This document shows, piece by piece, positions 1 to 5,842 of a stretch of 6,322 nucleotides of DNA (positions are counted from its first letter, which is position 1; the number at the start of each line of letters is the position of its first letter). Below the pieces are notes generated by a model that saw nothing but the letters and a program-made list of their open reading frames with translations, was not told where the DNA came from and made no database searches. The stretch is taken from NCBI GenBank assembly GCA_002733155.1, contig NVUO01000007.1:126358-132679 (forward strand). The letters run 5' to 3'. The DNA is from Sulfurimonas sp. Its GTDB lineage: Bacteria; Campylobacterota; Campylobacteria; Campylobacterales; Sulfurimonadaceae. Position numbers and translations under genes: made by a program.

Positions 1-972
1 GATGTGTCTGGTGCAGGGACAAATAATGCTGCTAGTGCATACGCAGTTATAGGTGGAGAAGAAATCCAATTACTTAGAACTTCTGGTACTAATACATTTA
101 CTGGTGAAGTTTCTTCTTATGCATTAAGTAGTTTTGCTGAATCTACAAGTCCAATTAATGTAGATATTAGAGCTGTAAATGGTAAAGGTCAAGAGGTTAC
201 TGTAAGTACAGCTATTAGTATTGACTATACAAGACCAACAGCTATGACAGCTACTGATTCATCATCAACAAATATAGCCCTATCTGCTACAGGTGGAGAT
301 ATAAAGAACTTTTACATCTGGGAGGATTATATTCCTGAAGTACAAACTACAAGATCAGTAACTGGTACTGCATCTGGTAATCTTGTAGCTACAGTTGCTG
401 CAACAGCAAATGCTGGTAATGTATCTATTTGTCCAACATTTAATTTTGCTACTATTAATTCTTTGCGTATACTAGCTGCTGATGGTGCTATAAATAGCTC
501 TAATCTTTCAGATGCTGTTGAATACAAATATACTAGTGGATTAAAAGGTGCTCATGTACTTACACATATTCAGGGTTCTGGTACCAGTAAGACTCAGATT
601 GGTGTTACTTATGACTCAAATTGTGCTCAAACAACTACTCAGCCAACTTTAGCAACTGACAATGACGGTGTAAGCGTAGCTTCACTTACTACTGGTGCAA
701 CTGTACGTTTGTCTTTTATACCAGATAGTATTGGAAGTAACTTTACTCAAGATGTAGCGTGGACATCTAACTATGCTTTAACAGCTGCTGGTACTGCTAT
801 TGTTCAAGTTCAAAGTACATCAGCTTATTCTGGAAGTAGTTTCATTCTAGAATATAATGGAGCTTTATACAGGGGAGCCTTCCCTACTTCTCAGTCTGCG
901 GCAGATGTAAGTATATCTTCAACTTTAGGTTTAACTGCTACTAGTTCAGCTAACGTATCATTAGTTCCTTAG
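1..972 (+). CDS. C-terminal part of a large Ser/Thr-rich surface protein with Ig-like segment (5' partial)
   Basis: The frame is open from the first base, so the gene begins upstream; the GTG at 4 is probably an internal valine and not a start. The 323 visible residues are rich in Ser, Thr, Ala, Gly and Asn and poor in Lys and Arg, with alternating beta-type residues, as in secreted or surface-anchored proteins. The segment encoded at about 160-240 (INVDIRAVNGKGQEVTVS, then ISIDYTRP) resembles the last strands of bacterial Ig-like repeats, where an 'A.D..GN' turn is followed by 'iD.t.P' leading into the next domain. Two cysteines (codons at 430 and 622) lie 64 residues apart and could form a disulfide after export. 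No C-terminal membrane anchor or sorting signal is seen. The next gene starts 17 bases after the stop and is also exported, so the two probably share a transcript. Function unknown; an adhesin or cell-surface filament component is a guess. Confidence 0.72.
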   Translation, partial: DVSGAGTNNAASAYAVIGGEEIQLLRTSGTNTFTGEVSSYALSSFAESTSPINVDIRAVNGKGQEVTVSTAISIDYTRPTAMTATDSSSTNIALSATGGDIKNFYIWEDYIPEVQTTRSVTGTASGNLVATVAATANAGNVSICPTFNFATINSLRILAADGAINSSNLSDAVEYKYTSGLKGAHVLTHIQGSGTSKTQIGVTYDSNCAQTTTQPTLATDNDGVSVASLTTGATVRLSFIPDSIGSNFTQDVAWTSNYALTAAGTAIVQVQSTSAYSGSSFILEYNGALYRGAFPTSQSAADVSISSTLGLTATSSANVSLVP

Positions 973-989
973 GGACTGGTGGTTTTATT

Positions 990-1757
990 ATGAAGAGTGT
1001 ATTTACTTTTTTAATTTTATCTATATCACTTTTTGCATCCCCTTTGCAAAAAGTGTCAATGTCTTTCTCATCAAGTGAGAAAGACTTACTTTTAAAAGAG
1101 TTTTTGCACTCCTCTTCCACACTTCATACATCAAACTCTTACTCTTTACAAAAGGGTTGGAACAAAGTAAACACACCAAAAAATGGTCTTGATACTATAA
1201 AGACATTTAAAAAAATTTCTAAAGTAAAATTTGTTGTTACTTACGATAAGTTTAGTAAACTTTGGGCTATGTATACTATAGATACAATATACCCAAAAGA
1301 TAATATTTTATTTTTGAAATACCTTGAACCAAATATTACTTTTTTTATTCTTGCAACTGAAGATGTAGAAGTTCAAATAAAAAGTAAAACTATTAGTAGT
1401 GCATGTAAAAAGATAATGCAAAACCCTAAGTTTGATTTTTTAACAGATAGTGGAATAAATAAACAAGCAACTACAAGTGAGAACAAAAGCATATCTATAA
1501 CTAGTCGTTATTATTCTCATAACGAGATAGGTGTATATGATGATACTAGAGTGTTATTGATATATCCAAAATTAAAACATACAACTAAATCTTCTTATAA
1601 ATATGGCCCAGGCAAACCTAAGGTAAAGCTTACATTTTCAAAAGAATATGAAAATAAAAAGTTTTATATATATGATTATAAAAAACAAACATGCAATATT
1701 GGCATGTTCCCCTCTCTTAAAATACCGCCATTCCCTATCCTTAGAGAAGTAAAATAA
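990..1757 (+). CDS. exported protein of unknown function with 'GWN' motif domain
   Basis: A 255-residue protein with a clear Sec signal: MK, a hydrophobic stretch at residues 4-15, and likely cleavage after Ala16 (LFA|S). The section at about 52-131 (LQKGWNKVNTP, then FVVTYDKFSKLWAMY, ending with an FFILA strand) resembles a small beta module seen at the ends of many Campylobacterota surface proteins, where 'L..GWNlv..P' is followed by 'vw.Y....W..Y' and 'GFW'. This likeness is from memory and was not searched. The C-terminal half (about 170-255) is Lys/Tyr-rich and contains a 'KYGPGKPKVKLTF' section. Cys139 and Cys235 may pair in the periplasm. The ATG at 990 is preceded by GGTGG (978-982) at good spacing and by AGGGA (971-975) overlapping the upstream stop, which suggests translation coupled to the preceding surface-protein gene. 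No family can be named. Confidence 0.85.
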   Translation: MKSVFTFLILSISLFASPLQKVSMSFSSSEKDLLLKEFLHSSSTLHTSNSYSLQKGWNKVNTPKNGLDTIKTFKKISKVKFVVTYDKFSKLWAMYTIDTIYPKDNILFLKYLEPNITFFILATEDVEVQIKSKTISSACKKIMQNPKFDFLTDSGINKQATTSENKSISITSRYYSHNEIGVYDDTRVLLIYPKLKHTTKSSYKYGPGKPKVKLTFSKEYENKKFYIYDYKKQTCNIGMFPSLKIPPFPILREVK

Positions 1758-1765
1758 TATACATA

Positions 1766-1786
1766 AAAGTTTTATTAAAAAACTTT
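1766..1786 (+). terminator. weak A/T hairpin after the surface-protein unit
   Basis: AAAGTTTT (1766-1773) and AAAACTTT (1779-1786) form a perfect 8-bp stem with a 5-base loop, 8 bases after the stop of the exported-protein gene. Only one pair is G-C and no U-run follows, because the next promoter's -10 region starts at once. It could be a weak transcript end or RNA 3'-end stabiliser, or simply chance in AT-rich DNA. Confidence 0.3.
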
Positions 1787-1787
1787 A

Positions 1788-1796
1788 TGCTACAAT
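1788..1796 (+). promoter_or_regulatory. extended -10 promoter for the outer-membrane protein operon
   Basis: TGC followed by TACAAT (1791-1796) is a good extended -10 element. Transcription would begin near 1803, giving a leader of about 19 bases that holds the AAAAGG ribosome site (1810-1815). No convincing -35 box is seen, as is usual for sigma70 promoters in this phylum, which rely on A/T-rich upstream DNA, present here at 1754-1785. Confidence 0.6.
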
Positions 1797-1821
1797 AAAT
1801 TAAAATTTTAAAAGGTCGCCT

Positions 1822-2595
1822 ATGCCTAAGTTACTTTCCTTCTTACTTTTGCTTGTATTTATAAATGTTAACCTATCTGCCTTAGATGATGTTGACTTAG
1901 AATTTGAAGTTGGAGTAATGAATGCATCTTTTAGCGGAGATATTTCAAACACAATAAATACTCTTTCATTTGATAGTGATTTAGGTATTAAAGATTCTAC
2001 TGCATCTTTTTTTGGTGTTAAAGCAAGATTTAGAAATAAATGGTTTCCAGTAATAAATATAAATTATATGAACTTTTCTGAAAGTAAAAACAGTGTATTA
2101 AGTGGACAAAAGATTGGTGATACATTTTTTTCTGAACTTGTTGAATCAAATATTAAATACACAGTACTTAACTCTATGCTTTATTATGAATTTAAAGCTA
2201 AGGGTAAAAGAAAAAGAATGTTTGGAAAAGTAAGATATACTGGTGATCTTGAGATTGACCTTGGTGTAAACTTTAAAAATATAGACTTTTTTTATGATGT
2301 TAGTGGAACTGTAACAAAAGATACGGAGTATATAAAAATTCAGTCATCTTTATTATTACCATATGTTGCAATGAGATATTATATATATAATTTATCATTA
2401 TTTACAAATATTAGTACACTTTCTTTTTCAGATATAAAATCAACAAGTTATAGTTTTGGGGCTGATTATCAAATGATAATGAACTTTTACCTTGGGCTTA
2501 CATACTTTTACGAAGATTTTGAAAAAAAGATACTTAATGACACTATAAGATTTCAGTCTTCTGGTTTAATGTTTAGTGTAAAATATAATTTTTAG
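1822..2595 (+). CDS. small outer-membrane beta-barrel protein
   Basis: A 257-residue protein with a Sec signal peptide (hydrophobic residues 4-18, cleavage probably after Ala20, LSA|LD). The mature part of about 237 residues consists of alternating hydrophobic/polar strands with many Tyr and Phe, such as FFGVKARF, FPVININYMNF, LLPYVAMRYYIYNLSLF, FYLGLTYFYEDF and the final LMFSVKYNF. It ends in phenylalanine, the typical C-terminal signal for BAM-dependent outer-membrane insertion. The length suits an 8- to 10-strand barrel. The 'DSDLGIKD' segment near residue 52 recalls the TIGR04219 family of small barrels, but that assignment is tentative. The start is fixed by AAAAGG (1810-1815) six bases before ATG. 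The gene is probably cotranscribed with the LPP20-domain gene 8 bases downstream. The ligand or role is not visible. Confidence 0.85.
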   Translation: MPKLLSFLLLLVFINVNLSALDDVDLEFEVGVMNASFSGDISNTINTLSFDSDLGIKDSTASFFGVKARFRNKWFPVININYMNFSESKNSVLSGQKIGDTFFSELVESNIKYTVLNSMLYYEFKAKGKRKRMFGKVRYTGDLEIDLGVNFKNIDFFYDVSGTVTKDTEYIKIQSSLLLPYVAMRYYIYNLSLFTNISTLSFSDIKSTSYSFGADYQMIMNFYLGLTYFYEDFEKKILNDTIRFQSSGLMFSVKYNF

Positions 2596-2603
2596 GATTT
2601 TAG

Positions 2604-3014
2604 ATGTTTAAATTATTAATAATACTTGGTATTTTGTTTAATTATACTATTTATGCCAGGGATGGTTTTCCTGATATAGCAGCAAAAAACCTAAGTAAAA
2701 AAGTAGGTGAGGTAAGAATTTCAGCTTTAGGTATGGGTGTAGCCCCACAATTTGCTCACTCACCAGCCCAAGCTTATGCCTTAGCAAAACGTGCAGCTAT
2801 GGTAGAGGCATATAGACTTTTAGCTGAGAGAGTTGGCGGAGTAAAAATAGAGGGTAAAGATACTATTAAAAATATGGAAGTTACTCGTTCTGAAGTTCGT
2901 GCATATGTAAAAAATTCTATAAAAAATGCTGAAATTATTGGAACAACATTTAAAGATGGAATGTGTGAAGTTGAACTTGAGGTAGTTATTAATTACCAAA
3001 ATCTACTTCAATAA
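2604..3014 (+). CDS. periplasmic LPP20-domain protein
   Basis: A 136-residue protein with a signal peptide (hydrophobic residues 3-17, probable cleavage after Ala18, IYA|RD). The rest matches the LPP20 pattern: a helix with regularly spaced alanines and 'LAERVGGVKI' (residues 57-82), a following 'T' strand (DTIKN), a Val-rich helix (SEVRAYVKNSIKNAEII, 96-112), then 'DGMCEVELEVVI' (118-129). Helicobacter LPP20 and flagellar FlgP-type proteins with this domain are lipoproteins; this one has no lipobox cysteine, and its only Cys is Cys121 in the last strand, so it should be soluble in the periplasm or held by a partner. AGGA (2594-2597), overlapping the upstream TAG, supports the ATG at 2604. 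Cotranscription with the outer-membrane barrel points to an envelope job; a flagellar link is possible but no flagellar gene is in view. Confidence 0.85.
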   Translation: MFKLLIILGILFNYTIYARDGFPDIAAKNLSKKVGEVRISALGMGVAPQFAHSPAQAYALAKRAAMVEAYRLLAERVGGVKIEGKDTIKNMEVTRSEVRAYVKNSIKNAEIIGTTFKDGMCEVELEVVINYQNLLQ

Positions 3015-3022
3015 AATATAAC

Positions 3023-3028
3023 TATACA
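3023..3028 (+). promoter_or_regulatory. possible -10 box close to the dnaG start
   Basis: TATACA lies 12 bases before the dnaG ATG, in the 25-base gap after the LPP20-domain gene. If used, transcription would begin near 3035 and leave a leader of only about 5 bases, i.e. a nearly leaderless mRNA. This fits the absence of any Shine-Dalgarno sequence there. TATAAA (3034-3039) also occurs but touches the ATG and could not serve a start at 3040. In DNA this AT-rich the match may be chance. Confidence 0.3.
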
Positions 3029-3039
3029 CTTTTTATAAA

Positions 3040-4686
3040 ATGATAACACAAGACTCTATTGAGGCTCTTAAAGCTAGGCTTGACCTTGTAGATGTTATAG
3101 GCTCATATATTGAGTTAAAAAAAGCTGGAGCTAATTATAAGGCACCCTGCCCCTTTCATGATGAAAAATCACCCTCATTTGTAGTAAGTCCATCTAAACA
3201 AATATACCATTGTTTTGGCTGTGGAGCTGGTGGTGATAGTATTAAGTTTGTTATGGAATATGAAAAACTAAATTATCCTGAAGCCTTAGAAAAACTAGCA
3301 GACTCATATAACTTTTCACTTACCTATACTGATAATAAACACAATAAACCACGTTCACAATTGATGAATAAGATAAATGAATGGTATCAAAAACTTCTTA
3401 TCTCAAGACCAACAGCTGTGTCATATATAAAAAAGCGTGGTATTTATGAAAGCTCAGTTGAGAAATTTGGTATAGGTTATGCACCAGATTCAAGCTCAAC
3501 TATAAACTATATAAAATCTTTATTATTTAATATGAGTGAAGCAGTGGAGATGGGCATAATTGGGTATGATGGAGAAAGAAATTTTGCTAGATTTATTGAA
3601 CGTATAACCTTCCCCATTCACTCAGCTAATGGTTCCTTAGTTGGTTTTGGAGGTAGGACTATTAGCGGACACCAAGCTAAATATGTAAACTCGCCCGAAA
3701 CAGCATTATTTAATAAGTCTAGACTTTTATATGCCTACCATCATGCTAAACAAAGTCTTCATAAGACTAAAGAGATAATAATTACCGAGGGCTATCTTGA
3801 TGTAATTATGCTTCATCAGGCTGGATTTACAAATGCTGTAGCTACCTTAGGTACAGCTCTAACAGCTGAGCATCTACCTCTTCTTCGTAAGGGTGAGCCA
3901 AAGATTATAATGGCTTATGATGGGGATAAGGCTGGTCGAGTTGCGGCTCTAAAGGCATCAAAACTTTTATCAGCTAGCGGGTTTAATGGTGGTGTAGTTA
4001 TATTCGGTCAGGATTTAGATCCAGCTGATATGGTAAATAACGGTAATATTGAAGAATTAGCAAATATGTTTCGTTCACCTAAACCTTTTATAGAATTTGT
4101 TTTAGAGGAACTTATATCTTTATATGACCTTAGTAATCCAAAAGCAAAAGAATCATGTATGTTAGATGCTATATCTTATTTAAAAACTTTATCACCACTA
4201 CTTCAAGAGGTGTATAAAAGTTTTTTAGCCTCAAGACTTGGCTTAAACCCATCATTTATTAAACTAAGACAAAAAACTAATCTTAATAGCCCTATTTTGC
4301 AAAAAAACTCATTTAAGGATATATGGGAACTTTCATTAATTAAAACTACCCTAGAGCACCCTGAATTTATAGAACAAATCCTTGACGTTATAGATCCATC
4401 AATTTTACAATTTCATTCACAAGAATTTAGCTTAGCTATATCTGGTCATACAAATGAACCAATTATAATGGCTATAGCTATAGATGATAGTATCAAGGCA
4501 CTTAAAGATGACGATGCACTTAAAGCTGAACTCATTATATTTTTAACTAAACATTACGAAAGAGAGCTTAAAAAGATAAATATACAAAATTCTATGAGCT
4601 TTGAAGAAAAAGCTTTCTTTATTCGTAAATTTCGTGGTAAAATTGCGAAATTAAAGCGAGGTCAACTCGTATCTTTTAAAGAATAG
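3040..4686 (+). CDS. dnaG: DNA primase DnaG
   Basis: DnaG makes the RNA primers for leading- and lagging-strand DNA synthesis, working with the DnaB helicase at the fork. The three-domain layout is complete in 548 residues. The N-terminal CHC2 zinc finger (about 1-95) has ligands Cys37, His40, Cys58 and Cys61 in the CPFHDEKSPSF and YHCFGCGAGGD motifs. The catalytic core (about 105-365) carries the basic RITFPIHSANGSLVGFGGR motif (188-206), the KYVNSPETALFNKSRLLY motif (214-231) and a TOPRIM fold with Glu250 (ITEGYLDV), Asp294 and Asp296 (AYDGDKAGR), and the acidic DLDPAD cluster (325-330) for metal binding. The C-terminal part (about 370-548) is poorly conserved and helical, as expected for the helicase-binding domain. 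No ribosome-binding site precedes ATG 3040, but the N-terminus aligns well with other primases, so the start is kept. Start-site weakness could hold primase at low levels. Confidence 0.97.
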   Translation: MITQDSIEALKARLDLVDVIGSYIELKKAGANYKAPCPFHDEKSPSFVVSPSKQIYHCFGCGAGGDSIKFVMEYEKLNYPEALEKLADSYNFSLTYTDNKHNKPRSQLMNKINEWYQKLLISRPTAVSYIKKRGIYESSVEKFGIGYAPDSSSTINYIKSLLFNMSEAVEMGIIGYDGERNFARFIERITFPIHSANGSLVGFGGRTISGHQAKYVNSPETALFNKSRLLYAYHHAKQSLHKTKEIIITEGYLDVIMLHQAGFTNAVATLGTALTAEHLPLLRKGEPKIIMAYDGDKAGRVAALKASKLLSASGFNGGVVIFGQDLDPADMVNNGNIEELANMFRSPKPFIEFVLEELISLYDLSNPKAKESCMLDAISYLKTLSPLLQEVYKSFLASRLGLNPSFIKLRQKTNLNSPILQKNSFKDIWELSLIKTTLEHPEFIEQILDVIDPSILQFHSQEFSLAISGHTNEPIIMAIAIDDSIKALKDDDALKAELIIFLTKHYERELKKINIQNSMSFEEKAFFIRKFRGKIAKLKRGQLVSFKE

Positions 4687-4692
4687 TATAAT
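4687..4692 (+). promoter_or_regulatory. consensus TATAAT promoter for the PP-loop/NFACT-R gene
   Basis: A perfect TATAAT begins directly after the dnaG stop codon and 42 bases before the next ATG. Transcription would begin near 4699, leaving a leader of about 30 bases that includes AAAAGG (4714-4719). No clear -35 is seen. The upstream 40 bases are inside dnaG. Read-through from dnaG is also possible. Confidence 0.55.
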
Positions 4693-4728
4693 CCCAAACT
4701 TGATTTGGAATCTAAAAGGTAACAACAA

Positions 4729-5706
4729 ATGAAAGCAATAGCACTCTTTAGTGGTGGATTAGATTCAACTCTAGCAATAAAAATGATAATAGACCAAGGT
4801 ATAGAAGTATTAGCTGTAAATATTTCTACTGGTTTTGGTAGCACTAACGATAGAAAAGAACATATGCAGAATATGTGTGATCAAGTTGGAGCAAAACTTA
4901 AAATCATTGATATACAAAGTGAATATCTTCAAGATGTATTATTTGATCCAAAACATGGATATGGAAAAAACTTCAATCCATGCATAGACTGCCATGCAAA
5001 AATGTTTACAGTTGCAAAACGTATAATGGAAGTTGAGGGTGCATCATTTTTAATAAGCGGTGAGGTAATGGGTCAACGCCCTATGAGCCAAAATAAAGAT
5101 GCATTACAAACTGTTTTAAATGAAAGTAACTGTGATGGATTACTTCTTCGTCCAATGTCTGCAAAAATGTTAGAACCAACTATAGCTGAGATAAATGGTT
5201 GGGTAGATAGAGAAAAACTAGAATCTATTACAGGTCGTAGCCGTGACCGTCAACTTGAGATGGTAAAAGAGATAGGTTTAGAGAACTTTGAGAGTCCAGG
5301 TGGTGGTTGTCTTTTAACTGATGAAAATTTTTCTAAAAAAATGAAAGATTTTATAAAATATGATAAGTTTGAAGTAAAAGATATAGCTGTTATGAAGTTT
5401 GGTCGTCATTTAAGACTTCCAGATGGGGCTAAACTTGTAGTTGGTAGAAACAAAGATGAAAATATACATCTTCAAAATATAGTTAATGATAAATTTTATC
5501 ATATTAAAACTCTTGCTATCCCAGGTCCACATGCTTTATTAAGTATAAATGCAAGTTTAGATGATAAAAATTTAGCTACAAAAATTATATTAACATATAC
5601 TAAGGCATCAAGTAAACTTACTTATAAACTATCCTATAACGAACTTGAAGTTGAAGGTTCACCCTTTGAATCTAAGGACGAGATACAGGCTTATACTGTT
5701 TTATAA
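4729..5706 (+). CDS. PP-loop ATPase fused to NFACT-R RNA-binding domain, predicted tRNA/RNA thiolation enzyme
   Basis: A 325-residue protein. Residues 1-200 are a PP-loop ATP pyrophosphatase domain that begins at once with SGGLDS (8-13), which binds ATP to adenylate the substrate base. Cys88, in NPCIDCHAKMF (83-93), sits where MnmA has its first catalytic Cys (NPD..CN), and Cys194 in PGGGCLLTD sits about where MnmA has its second; Cys85 adds a CxxC. Residues about 215-320 match the NFACT-R domain, an RNA-binding domain of the NEMF/RqcH group: VGRNKDENIHL (238-248), DKFYH (254-258) and PGPHALL (265-271) correspond to its 'GRN..N..l', 'DlWfH' and 'PGsHvv' motifs. It lacks the THUMP domain of ThiI and the C-terminal barrel of MnmA, so it is neither of these. 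Databases often label such proteins argininosuccinate synthase-like or tRNA methyltransferase, which is misleading. AAAAGG (4714-4719) supports the ATG. It follows dnaG, as I recall for H. pylori HP0013. The sulfur donor and target base are unknown. Confidence 0.85.
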   Translation: MKAIALFSGGLDSTLAIKMIIDQGIEVLAVNISTGFGSTNDRKEHMQNMCDQVGAKLKIIDIQSEYLQDVLFDPKHGYGKNFNPCIDCHAKMFTVAKRIMEVEGASFLISGEVMGQRPMSQNKDALQTVLNESNCDGLLLRPMSAKMLEPTIAEINGWVDREKLESITGRSRDRQLEMVKEIGLENFESPGGGCLLTDENFSKKMKDFIKYDKFEVKDIAVMKFGRHLRLPDGAKLVVGRNKDENIHLQNIVNDKFYHIKTLAIPGPHALLSINASLDDKNLATKIILTYTKASSKLTYKLSYNELEVEGSPFESKDEIQAYTVL

Positions 5707-5716
5707 TTTTTTTTGA

Positions 5717-5744
5717 TATACTTACTTACTTACTTACATATAAC
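5717..5744 (+). promoter_or_regulatory. candidate promoter region for the degenerate GGDEF gene
   Basis: Two possible -10 boxes flank the ACTT repeat: TATACT (5717-5722), just after a run of eight T (5707-5714), and TATAAC (5739-5744). The first would start RNA near 5729 and give a leader of about 114 bases holding all three hairpins; the second would start near 5751, inside the first hairpin. The T-run fits the T-rich upstream DNA of Campylobacterota promoters. It could instead be part of a transcript end for the preceding gene, though only a 4-bp stem (ACAG 5685-5688 with CTGT 5696-5699) precedes it. Confidence 0.4.
5720..5735 (+). repeat. (ACTT)4 tetranucleotide repeat
   Basis: Four perfect ACTT units, with a partial fifth (AC), lie between the two candidate -10 boxes. 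Tetranucleotide tracts can slip during replication. Four units is short for active slippage, but a change here would alter promoter geometry. Confidence 0.75.
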
Positions 5745-5748
5745 TTCT

Positions 5749-5820
5749 GCTTCTTTAGAAGCTAGCTTTAGTCGCAAGAGCGACGCAAGCGCAGTAAAAG
5801 AGACCTTGTTCCTTTTACTG
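5749..5820 (+). other. GC-rich triple-hairpin leader or dispersed intergenic repeat element
   Basis: Three inverted repeats follow one another in the gap before the degenerate GGDEF gene. Hairpin 1 pairs GCTTC (5749-5753) with GAAGC (5758-5762). Hairpin 2 pairs GTCGC (5771-5775) with GCGAC (5780-5784) over a 4-base AAGA loop. Hairpin 3 pairs CAGTAAAAG (5792-5800) with CTTTTACTG (5812-5820), a perfect 9-bp stem with an 11-base loop. CGCAAG occurs twice (5773-5778, 5784-5789), and 5771-5792 has 15 G/C in 22 bases, about double the local level. No U-run follows, so it is not a plain terminator. The last stem ends 10 bases before the ribosome site AAAGGGA (5831-5837). It may be a regulatory leader, a small RNA, or a REP-like repeat copied elsewhere in the genome; the sequence matches no riboswitch I know. 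Confidence 0.55.
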
Positions 5821-5842
5821 ATTAATTTATAAAGGGATAATT

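Noticed and set aside
4..6. GTG as a true start of the first gene
   Set aside because: The codon before it is open, no ribosome site can be seen in three bases, and the protein begins in the middle of a repeat-like secreted region without a signal peptide; it is treated as a 5'-truncated gene from base 1.
327..527. 66-codon reverse-strand open frame inside the Ser/Thr-rich surface-protein gene
   Set aside because: It is antisense to a long open frame with consistent codon use, has no ribosome site, and its peptide resembles no known protein; it is a shadow of the + strand gene.
2521..2528. Run of seven A in the outer-membrane protein gene as a phase-variation tract
   Set aside because: Seven A is common in DNA this AT-rich, the frame is intact, and such switches in this phylum usually use longer G or C tracts.
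4691..4711. Inverted repeat ATCCCAAA / TTTGGAAT (7 pairs, one mismatch) after dnaG, as a terminator
   Set aside because: No U-run follows, the stem overlaps the TATAAT box and the predicted RNA start, and the arms would both be present only in read-through RNA from dnaG; chance or a minor effect is more likely.
4662..4844. 60-codon reverse-strand open frame across the dnaG end and the start of the PP-loop gene
   Set aside because: It overlaps the SGGLDS coding region and the dnaG C-terminus on the opposite strand and has no support of its own.
4729..5706. Assignment of the PP-loop protein as argininosuccinate synthase (argG) or mnmA
   Set aside because: The SGGLDS motif is shared, but the CxxC, the GGGC motif, the absence of the MnmA C-terminal barrel and the NFACT-R tail fit neither family.
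5685..5714. Intrinsic terminator formed by ACAG/CTGT and the run of eight T after the PP-loop gene
   Set aside because: The stem is only 4 bp and lies 7 bases away from the T-run; too weak to call. The T-run fits upstream promoter DNA at least as well.
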